NCBI GenBank assembly: GCA_026745465.1
Contig: JACYXH010000719.1
Location: 121,818-185,817, forward strand
From: Lota lota
Lineage: Eukaryota; Chordata; Actinopteri; Gadiformes; Lotidae
Length of the DNA: 64,000 nucleotides
Direction of reading: 5' to 3'
A model generated the notes under the pieces. It did no database searches. It worked only from the letters and a program-made list of their open reading frames with translations, and was not told where the DNA came from. Positions 29,244-39,528 of the stretch are shown here, in pieces; positions within the stretch are counted from its first letter, which is position 1; each line of letters begins with the position of its first letter. The position numbers were made by a program, and so were the translations under genes.

Positions 29244-31302
29244 TGTCAAGTAAGGTTGTTTCATCGTGACCCAGATAGAACCATAATATAGACATGAGTC
29301 ATAAAAGGATGTTACTATTGTCTGTTGTACTCCAATGTAGTCTGAGCACTGATACAACAGCAACTGATTTTCACTGAGCACTGTTTTATTAATAGAGGTA
29401 TTAATGTCAATGAGCACTGACTGAGCACTGTTTTATTAATAGAGGAATTAATGTCAATAAGCACTGTTTTATCAATAAGAAATGAGCACTGTTTTACCGG
29501 TAGGGGTAGTTTTATCCATAGAGATGAACACTGTTATACAGGTAGGGGTATTTAATCATGCGTATTGGTTTTAACTGTTATGAAATACACAGGAGAGAGC
29601 ACTGACACATTTATATCCTGGTTGGAGAGGAGAAAGGGATATTATAGGCTAAAGGCAAAACACTGTCTCACTCTGTCATCACGTTGGCTCACTTTGTCAT
29701 GTACATATAAGACTGTATCAGGTATAATTGTAAGTCTCATTGTATGTATGACTGTACGCCTCATTTATATTATGTATATAGTTTAAGTTCAACGGGTATA
29801 AGCGGTACACTGGCTATCGATACTAAAACACTCAGAAGATCTTAAGATGAAGAAACAGGTTTATGATACTATGGGTCAATGTATAGCATTGAATAATGCA
29901 GACCTCAGGCTCAATGTTGGTGCCTGAGGACATGAGCTCACACATCAGGTCTAATGTGACTTTCAGATCTCTAAGGTAATCCTTTAGTCGGGAATCACCC
30001 AATAATGTTTGTAATTAGAGAACTGTCCAACTGTGGGGTCATTAACAGCAGGCCCATTTATACTTGTTAACGCAGTTCAACAGGTGAAAACCACTATTAG
30101 GGGTCGGGTGGAAAAGCACCTAAAGTAATCTAGTAGGCGACGACCACCGGGAATGAGTACCAGATGGTCAATGTTCTAAGCAAGATATTATAATTAGATG
30201 CCAGTGGAAAGTACCAGGCTGACAGCAAAGCAAGCCACAATGTAATTAAAACCACCAACCACAAGGGGTGGAAAGTACCCAAACGATAGTGGAATCAGAT
30301 CATAACATAATTAGACCGAACCAGGTGCCCAGCTTGTTTCCACAGGAGTAGAGCAGGGGGGAATAGAGTCCCTAACCAAAAAGTGGGAGGAACCACATGT
30401 CCTATAAAAGAGCCTGAGCACGAACAGAACGGGGAGGAATCTTTACTACGGGGACTCCATGTAGGATGTCCACCCGAACCTTCGGCAGGAACAAAACAGC
30501 CCTTAAAACTAAATAGATAGAATCTGGACGGAAAAGTGAGGAGATAGAATATCTTCTGAGCACTCTTTTTTAGCCTTGTATTTTTAGAAGCTAGCCTGAA
30601 CCTGCAAATCTCCGGAGGAGATTCCTCCCATAGCATAGAACAGCTATGTAGGCTTACTTATACAGGCAAATAGACTATTAGGAAGGAAATTAGAAAGATA
30701 ATTTTTCTTATTTTCTGGAAGGAGTTTTTCTCTCTTTCTACCCCTGCAATCTGATACGGCTTCTCATCTCAAGTAAGCAATATGTGTGATCGTTGTTTTC
30801 TTTTTTATTGTCAATTACTTATGGACAGTACTCTTTTGATTTTTCTATATATTCTTATAATATTGTATATCGAAGGACTTTTTGGAAATTTGCAATGTTC
30901 CCCCATATAATCTGCAAGCTTATCAAATAAATACAATTTAATTCCCTTTTTGTCATCCTCCGATATCTTCTCCCTACGGACAACAAATGGATGGATTCGG
31001 ATTGAGCATCGTGATTCTGAGAGGTTACCTAGTCCTCATGATAGAAACATATCCCTAGAGTTATTTTTCCAAACTCTTAAATATTCCCAGCAAACTTCCA
31101 AGTGCACGGGTCCCAGGGGAGAGCTACTACACAGACGCGACCGGTAGTCACGGTCCTGGCCAGGGTTATGCCCAGGGGTTGGGCTCCGGGGTAAGCGGGA
31201 TAGGTGTCTGGTATATAGTAGTTAGGGGCTGGGCGAATCTCCTCACCAGCTTGTTCACAACCGTTACAGGATAACAAGCTTCACATAGTGACGGATCTAA
31301 CA
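29244..31302 (+). mobile_element. Long solo LTR (2.06 kb) with gtgt target duplication
   Basis: Starts tgtcaagtaaggttg, ends ggatctaaca, and is flanked by gtgt (29240-29243 and 31303-31306). A TATA-like ctataaaag lies near 30402 and aataaa near 30926, as expected of U3 and R. It is related end to end to the two LTRs at 33688-35465 and 35698-37476. No internal or env-like genes accompany it. The ORFs across it are short and unsupported. Confidence 0.7.
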
Positions 31303-31499
31303 GTGTTTATGAAAATAAAATGACATGGGACACTCACACAGCCTTGTTTATTGTTTTTAAAAACGGTTCAAATGGTTGCTTACAAGTTGAATTGTTATCT
31401 TATTGGTTACTGTCGTTAAAAAGGGCATATTTTACATAGTAGTGTTTAATCTGAAAATGTTTAACTAACCGGGTTAGTTCAGATTTAAGGGGAGAGGAA
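31303..31499 (+). other. Residual 3' interior of element D
   Basis: Non-coding, ending in the polypurine tract aaggggagaggaa before the 3' LTR. No gene. Confidence 0.5.
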
Positions 31500-31674
31500 T
31501 GTTGTAGAGTGGGATACTTACATATGACCACTAGGGACAGTAGTGCCATTGTTGGGCAGTAACCTACCGCTCTTTCCCCTGGGTTAGCAGACGATGTATG
31601 GTCGCCATCAATAAAGAGTCATGAGCAAAGTCTGTGGCAGTCCAGTTACTAGTTAGTATTTCCAATATACTACA

Positions 31675-31830
31675 GATGCCGCTGATGTAGAACGATCTGT
31701 TGATTCCGCAATCGAGACAGCAGTAAACAAACTGTACGGTATATCTTCATTAAAATAAGAACAAACTTTAAGTGCAGTCGTTTGTTCTTCTTTTAATGAA
31801 AATATACCTTTCTGTTTCTCAGCTTTAAAG
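31675..31830. repeat. Inverted repeat next to the inner edge of the right arm
   Basis: Two 29-base arms (31738-31766 and 31780-31808) are complementary at 27 of 29 positions around a 13-base loop, and could form a stem in DNA or RNA. It lies between element D and the solo LTR. Confidence 0.8.
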
Positions 31831-32322
31831 TGTTATGGAGAACAGAGCGAGAGGACCCAAATGCTCGACACAGAGACACGGACAAGACAGTGTGGGTAGC
31901 AAGGTGTTTAATGCAGGCAGGAAATAAGACAAGCAGAGGGTTCGGCAACACCGTCAGACAGGCAAGGGTTCGGCAATGGACGGGTAGTCAGGCAGGCGAA
32001 GGTTCGGCAACGGGCGGGTGGTCAGGTAGGCGAGGGTCCAGCAACAGAGCGGGGGGTTGGGCAGTCTAATCAGAGGGAGAAGGGAGGTTAGCAAAAGAGC
32101 AGAGATCAGGCAAGCGATCTAATCTCAAGGAAGAGCCAGTGACGAGGTACTAACTAGCGAAGTGTGAACAACAAACTAGCGCCGGCTGCTTGGAGATCCG
32201 GGGCTGATATAGAGTGTGCTGATGAATATTGCCGGCCGATGTGTAAACAGGAGGAGATGAATGAAGAGCGTAGGGTGATGGATACCGGTGTCCGCTAGGT
32301 GGCAGAAGTGGACGGCGTGACA
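31831..32322 (-). mobile_element. Solo LTR (family F), right arm
   Basis: 492 bp, on minus from tgtcacgccgtcc to ccataaca, flanked on + by taaag on both sides (31826-31830 and 32323-32327), a 5-bp target duplication. It is the complete version of the LTR truncated at 22540-22867 in the left arm. Confidence 0.85.
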
Positions 32323-32807
32323 TAAAGCTCATCAAAACCTATCTCAAGTCAACCATGTCCCAGGAGAGAGTTTCAGGACTGGCTCTTATTTCAATAGAGC
32401 GCAATGTGTGACGGTCTTTGGATCTGGAGGACATAGTGGCAGCATTTGCACTAACCAAGCACCGTGTGCAGCATTTGTAGATGCTAAGCAGAAGACACTG
32501 GAGGAGTTCCAAACTAAAGAGGTTTAATGAAGGGTTTGGGATTAGGAGGTTGGCATGGCAGGCGGGCAAATGCGAACATTTGAAATGAAAAAACATTTAC
32601 ATTTCATACATTCTCATTAGTGTTACATTATTTATAAAATAATGGTGATGAACACTAGTTGGAGGGGGCCCCTGGGATACATTTTTCTAGGGCCCCAAGA
32701 GACTCAAGAATAGTCACTCCAGCTCTACTCCACAATAGCATCTCTAGATGACCCCGGCATCATCTTAGAGAAAGCATGCGATCAAAATATGCATGTCATG
32801 CCACCCC
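32323..32807. other. Right arm between solo LTR and element B, no gene
   Basis: Complement matches 22110-22539. No coding signal. Confidence 0.6.
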
Positions 32808-32909
32808 CCCCCCCCCACCATAACTGCCTCTGTGGCGGTGCCGCTTCCGCCGACCCTCCCCTGGTCCTTTGCGGCACGGAGCATAGCCGTGATCGCCACA
32901 CAGCCCCTT

Positions 32910-33590
32910 AGTTTACTATACAACTAAGGGGCCAATCGCCCCCGACGGCCCCAGCACCCAGCACATAGTCCTTTAAGTGTTCAGGGGGCCGGCACCAACG
33001 TGGAGGCCGTGCAGCCTTCTTCTTGGGGGCCCCCTCCATCGGGGCCCCCAGCAGGTCCTGCAGGAGAGGGGCATCCTCCGTCGCCTGTCGGCGTCTGGCC
33101 AGGGCCAATCGTCGGTTGGCCCTGGCGGAGCTGGTGTGGGTGGCGGGTTCCTTCCGGACCTTCCTTGCAGTCCACCTGCCGGACGTGCGGTCAGGAGGCA
33201 GTGGACGGCTGCTGGCTGGGTCGGGAGGAGAACTCGAACTCCGCCTGTTCTGCCTCATCAAGAGCCCCACCGAGGTTCTGGGGACTGGTGAGCCAGACCT
33301 GCTGCTGCAGCTGCTCTGGCATCAGCCCCTGCAGGAAGGCGTAGAGGGCCAGATCCTCCCATGCTGCTGCGGGGAACTTGGGGTACCCGCGTTGGGCATA
33401 GAGCCGGACGTCAGCGGCGTAAGCCCCCAGGCTCTCCTCCTCCTGGTGGCGTCGACCAGCCAGCTATTCCCGGCTCTGGTCGTTGGAGGTCCGCTGCCCG
33501 AACTGCCAGTCCAGTGCCCTGGTTAGGGCCTGAAGGTCCCGCTGCTCCGCTGGGGCCAGGTCGAGCAGCACCCATACCGCCGTCCCCCTC
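32910..33590 (-). pseudogene. gag fragment of element B
   Basis: Complement encodes the same capsid segment as in element A (LQALTRALDWQFGQRT; AYAADVRLYAQRGYPKFPAA), but split by frameshifts. The sequence before the 3' LTR contains a small inverted repeat, ccccttag...ctaagggg. Confidence 0.65.
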
Positions 33591-33687
33591 AATGCAAAGT
33601 GGATGGCCACTTCCCCCTCACCCCAGCCATTGTGCCATGCAGCAAGACGGACATGGGCCAGGTAGGGCTCCAGCTGCGTCTTCCCGG

Positions 33688-35465
33688 TGTCAAGTAATGT
33701 TGATTCATCGTGTCCAAAAAACCAGAAAGCATGGGACGAAAGGGATGTTTCTTATTGTTTCTCATTCTTATACACATATATCACACTCTATACATTCCCT
33801 AAATACTGTTTTATTATATACACCTAAGCACTGTTTTATTACATAACTATAAGCACTTACAAGTAATACACTGGTCATATAACTATAGGCACTTAAAAGT
33901 AATACACTGGTCATTGATTGACATATAGGAATGTTCAGCAATAATGGTACCTGTGAACAATGTATGTTTTACTATGTTTTACTATACAACTATACACAAT
34001 AAGGGTATATTAATTAAACCTATGAACACTATGTTTTACTGTGCAACTATACATACTTTAAGTAATACACTGGCTAAAATGCACTCTGGCGTGTCTTATC
34101 AGATGAAGTAAATACTTTATGATACGAAAAGTACATGTAATGCATCTAATGTTAGTAAGCCTTGTTGGCATGTGCAAACTATACTGTTTCTAGGGATAGG
34201 ATAACATTGCTAACTAAGGGTACATGGGCTCAACATTATGGTCTGGTGTGACTTACAGGTCTCTGAGAATAATGTTTTACGTATTATGGCATAAGTGATA
34301 TATTGTTATTGTTTGACACACAACTTGATTGTCTTACTTGGGGCAGCCGGCCTGGCCTGATATGGGTTTAGAAAGTACAGATAAGAACACCAAAAACCAC
34401 TAGCTAGTAGAATAGCTGACATAAGCAGAAGTACACCAGCTGGGGTTCATGTAAGGACAGAACACCGGCTAGGGTGCATGTGAGGACAAAATGGAGCGTA
34501 GAATAGGTGATTTCAGCATAAATAGGTGATGACAGCAAAATGAATAATTCATAAAAGGGCGTGGAATGGTCAAGGTCATATCTTACTCTATAAAAGGCCT
34601 ACCCAAGGTAGGAATAGCGAGGAAATCCTAGCCACGGGGGCTCCATGAACGACGTCCACCCAAACTTCGGAGGAGAAGAAAAGACTAAAAAGAATCAGAA
34701 AGAATTCAGAAAATAGGAGAAGAGAGTTTCTTCCCAAAATCTTCTATCAGACTCCCATTTTTACCAGAAGCTAGCCTTGACCGCCCATGCTCCGAAGAGA
34801 GGATTCCTCCCATAACCCTAAGGGGCTATGAAGGCACACAGAAGAAATAAGGACAGAAAAAAACGAATATAACTTCTTCGGCCATGTTTCAGAAAGGGAT
34901 TTTTTCCCTTTCTCCCCTGCAATTGATACGGCTCCACACCACAAGTAAGCAATATGTGTGATTTTTGTTTTAACCTTTTCTTTTGATTGCTTATAGAAAG
35001 TATCCTTTTTATTATTATATTTTTTACCATTTACTTTTTATTGATGGTATTTTTTGCTTTATGCAATGTTCCACCCTGTAATCCAGCAAATAAAATCATT
35101 TTAACCATTTTTCACTGACCGACTCCCTCTTCTCTCAGACAAAGGAAACGGTAGAGAAGGAACAAGCATTGTGATTCTAAGTGGTTACTTAGTCACCATT
35201 GAAGAAACATATCCCTAGAGTTAGTTATTTCCAAACTCTTAAATAAATCCCAGCAAACTTCCAAGTGCACAGGTCCCAGGGGAGAGCTACTACACGGACG
35301 TGATCGGCAGCCACGGTTCTGGCCAGGGTTATGCCCAGAGGTGGGGCGCCGAAGCAAGCGGTGTAGGCGTCTGGTATACAGTAGTTAGGGGCTGGGAGAA
35401 TCTCCCCATCGGCTTGTTAACAACCGTTACAGGACAACAAGCTTCACAAAGTGAAGGATCTAACA
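33688..35465 (+). mobile_element. Long LTR (1.78 kb), first copy
   Basis: tgtcaagtaatg...ggatctaaca, inserted in element B with ccgg/ccga at its sides. It has a ctataaaagg TATA-like box near 34590 and aataaaatc near 35090. It is a relative of the solo LTR at 29244-31302. No coding content is supported. Confidence 0.7.
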
Positions 35466-35697
35466 CCGAACATCTTTGGCAGCTTGGCCGGTGTCCTGGC
35501 CATTGGGGGCGCTGCGCCCCCATCACAAAGGGCTCTTCAGAGCGGGCCGCCATACCCTCTGATCGCCGGTCGTGCCAGAGGTTTCACCCACTCTGGACAT
35601 TCCCTTTCCATCGCGGGCCACATCCCACCTCTGACACCAATGTGCCATGCAGCAAGACGGACATGGGCCAGGTAGGGCTCCAGCTGCGTCTTCCCGG

Positions 35698-37476
35698 TGT
35701 CAAGTAATGTTGATTCATCGGTGTCCAAAAAACCAGAAAGCATGGGACGAAAGGGATGTTTCTTATTGTTTCTCATTCTTATACACATATATCACACTCT
35801 ATACATTCCCTAAATACTGTTTTATTATATACACCTAAGCACTGTTTTATTACATAACTATAAGCACTTACAAGTAATACACTGGTCATATAACTATAGG
35901 CACTTAAAAGTAATACACTGGTCATTGATTGACATATAGGAATGTTCAGCAATAATGGTACCTGTGAACAATGTATGTTTTACTATGTTTTACTATACAA
36001 CTATACACAATAAGGGTATATTAATTAAACCTATGAACACTATGTTTTACTGTGCAACTATACATACTTTAAGTAATACACTGGCTAAAATGCACTCTGG
36101 CGTGTCTTATCAGATGAAGTAAATACTTTATGATACGAAAAGTACATGTAATGCATCTAATGTTAGTAAGCCTTGTTGGCATGTGCAAACTATACTGTTT
36201 CTAGGGATAGGATAACATTGCTAACTAAGGGTACATGGGCTCAACATTATGGTCTGGTGTGACTTACAGGTCTCTGAGAATAATGTTTTACGTATTATGG
36301 CATAAGTGATATATTGTTATTGTTTGACACACAACTTGATTGTCTTACTTGGGGCAGCCGGCCTGGCCTGATATGGGTTTAGAAAGTACAGATAAGAACA
36401 CCAAAAACCACTAGCTAGTAGAATAGCTGACATAAGCAGAAGTACACCAGCTGGGGTTCATGTAAGGACAGAACACCGGCTAGGGTGCATGTGAGGACAA
36501 AATGGAGCGTAGAATAGGTGATTTCAGCATAAATAGGTGATGACAGCAAAATGAATAATTCATAAAAGGGCGTGGAATGGTCAAGGTCATATCTTACTCT
36601 ATAAAAGGCCTACCCAAGGTAGGAATAGCGAGGAAATCCTAGCCACGGGGGCTCCATGAACGACGTCCACCCAAACTTCGGAGGAGAAGAAAAGACTAAA
36701 AAGAATCAGAAAGAATTCAGAAAATAGGAGAAGAGAGTTTCTTCCCAAAATCTTCTATCAGACTCCCATTTTTACCAGAAGCTAGCCTTGACCGCCCATG
36801 CTCCGAAGAGAGGATTCCTCCCATAACCCTAAGGGGCTATGAAGGCACACAGAAGAAATAAGGACAGAAAAAAACGAATATAACTTCTTCGGCCATGTTT
36901 CAGAAAGGGATTTTTTCCCTTTCTCCCCTGCAATTGATACGGCTCCACACCACAAGTAAGCAATATGTGTGATTTTTGTTTTAACCTTTTCTTTTGATTG
37001 CTTATAGAAAGTATCCTTTTTATTATTATATTTTTTACCATTTACTTTTTATTGATGGTATTTTTTGCTTTATGCAATGTTCCACCCTGTAATCCAGCAA
37101 ATAAAATCATTTTAACCATTTTTCACTGACCGACTCCCTCTTCTCTCAGACAAAGGAAACGGTAGAGAAGGAACAAGCATTGTGATTCTAAGTGGTTACT
37201 TAGTCACCATTGAAGAAACATATCCCTAGAGTTAGTTATTTCCAAACTCTTAAATAAATCCCAGCAAACTTCCAAGTGCACAGGTCCCAGGGGAGAGCTA
37301 CTACACGGACGTGATCGGCAGCCACGGTTCTGGCCAGGGTTATGCCCAGAGGTGGGGCGCCGAAGCAAGCGGTGTAGGCGTCTGGTATACAGTAGTTAGG
37401 GGCTGGGAGAATCTCCCCATCGGCTTGTTAACAACCGTTACAGGACAACAAGCTTCACAAAGTGAAGGATCTAACA
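35698..37476 (+). mobile_element. Long LTR (1.78 kb), second copy
   Basis: Exact repeat of 33688-35465 (one base longer), created by the tandem duplication and not by independent insertion, since the flanking element B sequence is duplicated with it. Confidence 0.7.
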
Positions 37477-37651
37477 CCGAACATCTTTGGCAGCTTGGCC
37501 GGTGTCCTGGCCATTGGGGGCGCTGCGCCCCCATCACAAAGGGCTCTTCAGAGCGGGCCGCCATACCCTCTGATCGCCGGTCGTGCCAGAGGTTTCACCC
37601 ACTCTGGACATTCCCTTTCCATCGCGGGCCACATCCCACCTCTGACACCAA

Positions 37652-37884
37652 TGTGGCGGCGGCAAGGGAAGACCCAGACGAGAACCCAGGGTATCTGTTT
37701 ACTAACAACTCTCGGACCCCATACACCGCACGGTACAGAGAGTTGCCTTTTATTTAACACACACAACACAAAAAACACATGTCATACCCTCCACCATGAC
37801 TTCGCGGTGGCGGTGCCGCTTCCGCCAACCCTCCCAGGGTCCTTTGCGGCACGGAGCACGGCGATCACGGCTGTGATCGCCACA
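37652..37884 (-). repeat. 5' LTR of element B
   Basis: 233 bp with tgtggcgatcac...gccgccgccaca ends on minus. It matches the LTRs of element A. Adjacent sequence on the outer side is atatt. Confidence 0.8.
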
Positions 37885-38172
37885 ATATTATAAAAAAATA
37901 TATATATATCCACCGTCTAACGGACTTTTGCGAATTGACGTGCGTACCATGTCCCAGGAGGCACAGCCTGCTTTGGAGAGAGGCCGCTGTTTAGATTGTG
38001 GAATTTCAAACCAATGCATCCAGATTGTTTTGGTCGATATAGACTTATATAGTCTTATAGAATTTGGCATGAGTATACTATGGAATCTCCTCTTTTAATC
38101 CATACTAGACAGCCGAGGCTACGTTGTTTTGACGCAAATTCATAGCAGTTTAAACGTCGGGGATATGCATAT
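37885..38172. other. Right arm segment, no gene
   Basis: Complement matches 19320-19545 of the left arm. It ends at the atat target site of the young Gypsy. Confidence 0.65.
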
Positions 38173-38394
38173 TGTAACGGTTCTGAGTTGCGTGTTTGTC
38201 TACATTGTGTTGATGTTCTGATTGGGTGTTCAGTAGAAGGGGGCGGGCCTAAAAGTTGTATATCCGGGTTACAGTGTGGGGAAGTTCATGTTCGTGTGTT
38301 ACAGAGTTCGACAACGTGTGCCCGCGATAAAATAAAGAGAGTTAATCAAAACAACCTGTGTGGTGCGTGAACACATATAAACAGGGTTGCTGCA
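38173..38394 (+). repeat. 5' LTR of element H
   Basis: tgtaacggttctgag...gggttgctgca, with aataaag at 38329-38335, followed by the primer-binding site from 38396. Confidence 0.92.
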
Positions 38395-38511
38395 TTTGGT
38401 GTCAGAAGTAAACCGACAACTGGACGAAAGTTGACTTTAACGTGACTTCACCCCACTCACTGCCCGTCGCCTGGCATTACCGCATGTGGCTAGCTGCGTG
38501 AGCTAACGATA

Positions 38512-39528
38512 ATGATGGCGTCCGGTACAAAGCCAGTGATAAAGAAGGAGGATCCTGACGATGAGTCCCTGGGGGCATACGGATTGCCGCGGGACCACGC
38601 ACGAGAACTCCGCCGGTTGATGGAGCAGAGATACACCGTGAGTGAGTCCACGAGGAGGCTAGCAGCTGGGGCGGGGTTCGGCCCCGGTGGGGCACGTCGC
38701 GGTGACGCCGCAACAGCATCGCGGTGGGAGGAGACGAACGGTGACAGAGACGCCGGCGCACGCAGCACTGCTTTCATCGTGAAGACTCCGAAATACTCCG
38801 GTAAATCGAACTGGGAAGCGTTTCAAGCGCAATTTGAACTATTAGCACAGGCTACGGGCTGGTCAAGGGAGGTTAAAGCCCTGCAGCTGGCATTATGCCT
38901 GACGGAGGATGCGCTCTCATGCCTCCTCGTACTTAGCCCTGAAGAGAGACAGGACTATGAGGCTTTGACCGGAGCCCTGCAGAGACGTTTTGGACAGTGT
39001 TCGCAACCAGGCGTGCTTAGGTCTGAATTGTGCAATAGGCGCAGGCAACCGGGTGAGCCACTTCGCACGCTGGCTAATGACATTGAATGCCTCACTAGGC
39101 GGGCCTACGCACACATGCCGCCGCCGGTCCAGAGTGAGCTGGCCAGAGACCAGTTCATTCAAGCGCTTTTGCCCAGGGAGCTACGTGTGCAGACACAACT
39201 AGCACACCCCCGGACCGTACAGGACGCGCTGGAACTGGCCCTGGAGAGGGAAGCTGTGGGAGCGGTGCTGCCGGACTGCCGGTTGCTTGATGTGGTTCCA
39301 GTGTCGAAAACTGCTGTTGAGGAGAATGCTGCGGAAGTAAAGCCAGAGTGGGTCACGGACCTGACGGAACTGATCCGTGCTGCCACCCTCCAGCCCACTC
39401 GCGATTGCCTGCCTACACCACCTCTGCGCCGCGCCATGGTCTGCTGGGGGTGTGGCCAACCTGGCCATCTACGCCGTCAGTGCCCCACGTTTTCTGGAGC
39501 CCAGGGAAACGACCGGGGGTCCGTATAA
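38512..39528 (+). CDS. Gypsy Gag polyprotein (element H)
   Basis: 338 codons, starting ATG ATG at 38512. A capsid region spans about residues 85-250 (WEAFQAQFELLAQATGWS; LRSELCNRRRQPGEPLRTLA), and a CCHC zinc knuckle (CWGCGQPGHLRRQC) lies near residue 315. Complete, with the usual Gypsy length and domain order. It overlaps pol, which lies in the -1 frame, so pol is probably expressed by a -1 ribosomal frameshift. Confidence 0.88.
   Translation: MMASGTKPVIKKEDPDDESLGAYGLPRDHARELRRLMEQRYTVSESTRRLAAGAGFGPGGARRGDAATASRWEETNGDRDAGARSTAFIVKTPKYSGKSNWEAFQAQFELLAQATGWSREVKALQLALCLTEDALSCLLVLSPEERQDYEALTGALQRRFGQCSQPGVLRSELCNRRRQPGEPLRTLANDIECLTRRAYAHMPPPVQSELARDQFIQALLPRELRVQTQLAHPRTVQDALELALEREAVGAVLPDCRLLDVVPVSKTAVEENAAEVKPEWVTDLTELIRAATLQPTRDCLPTPPLRRAMVCWGCGQPGHLRRQCPTFSGAQGNDRGSV

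Larger units (their letters stand above)
25759..31674 (+). mobile_element. Composite Gypsy cluster bounded by 175-bp LTRs (element D)
   Basis: Near-identical 175-bp LTRs lie at 25759-25933 and 31500-31674 (tgtagagtgggatac...atactaca). The 5' LTR is followed by a primer-like ttggcaacgagg, and the 3' LTR is preceded by a polypurine aaggggagaggaa. The flanks gatac and gatgc may be a worn target duplication. The inside is out of order: integrase, another LTR, gag, protease, RT, then a long solo LTR. It looks like insertion or recombination of a second element. Confidence 0.7.
33631..37651. repeat. Tandem duplication, two units of about 2011 bp
   Basis: Unit 1 (33631-35640) and unit 2 (35641-37651) keep a constant offset of 2011 after a single one-base indel near 33710. 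Everywhere I compared them they are identical. Each unit holds one long LTR plus about 230 bp of element B. The breakpoint joins gacaccaatg to tgccatgcag over a short shared atgtg/ttgtg. Confidence 0.9.
32808..37884 (-). mobile_element. Element B: gag-only LTR element, partner of element A, enlarged
   Basis: On minus: 5' LTR 37884-37652, primer site ttggtgtcagaggtggg, a short untranslated part, the gag region (33590-32910), and a 3' LTR cut off after about 92 bp (32900-32808). Its upstream flank tttttttataatat matches that of element A, so A and B descend from one insertion made before the duplication. B was then hit by a 1.78-kb LTR, and about 2 kb were duplicated in tandem. Confidence 0.8.

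Noticed and set aside
35300..35707. 135-codon frame repeated at 37311-37757
   Set aside because: Lies at the end of a non-coding LTR and in element B. The duplication explains the repetition, and no domain is seen.
33688..37476. An intact LTR-internal-LTR retroelement
   Set aside because: The 230 bases between the two LTRs are host element B sequence that also occurs beside each LTR, so a tandem duplication explains it better.
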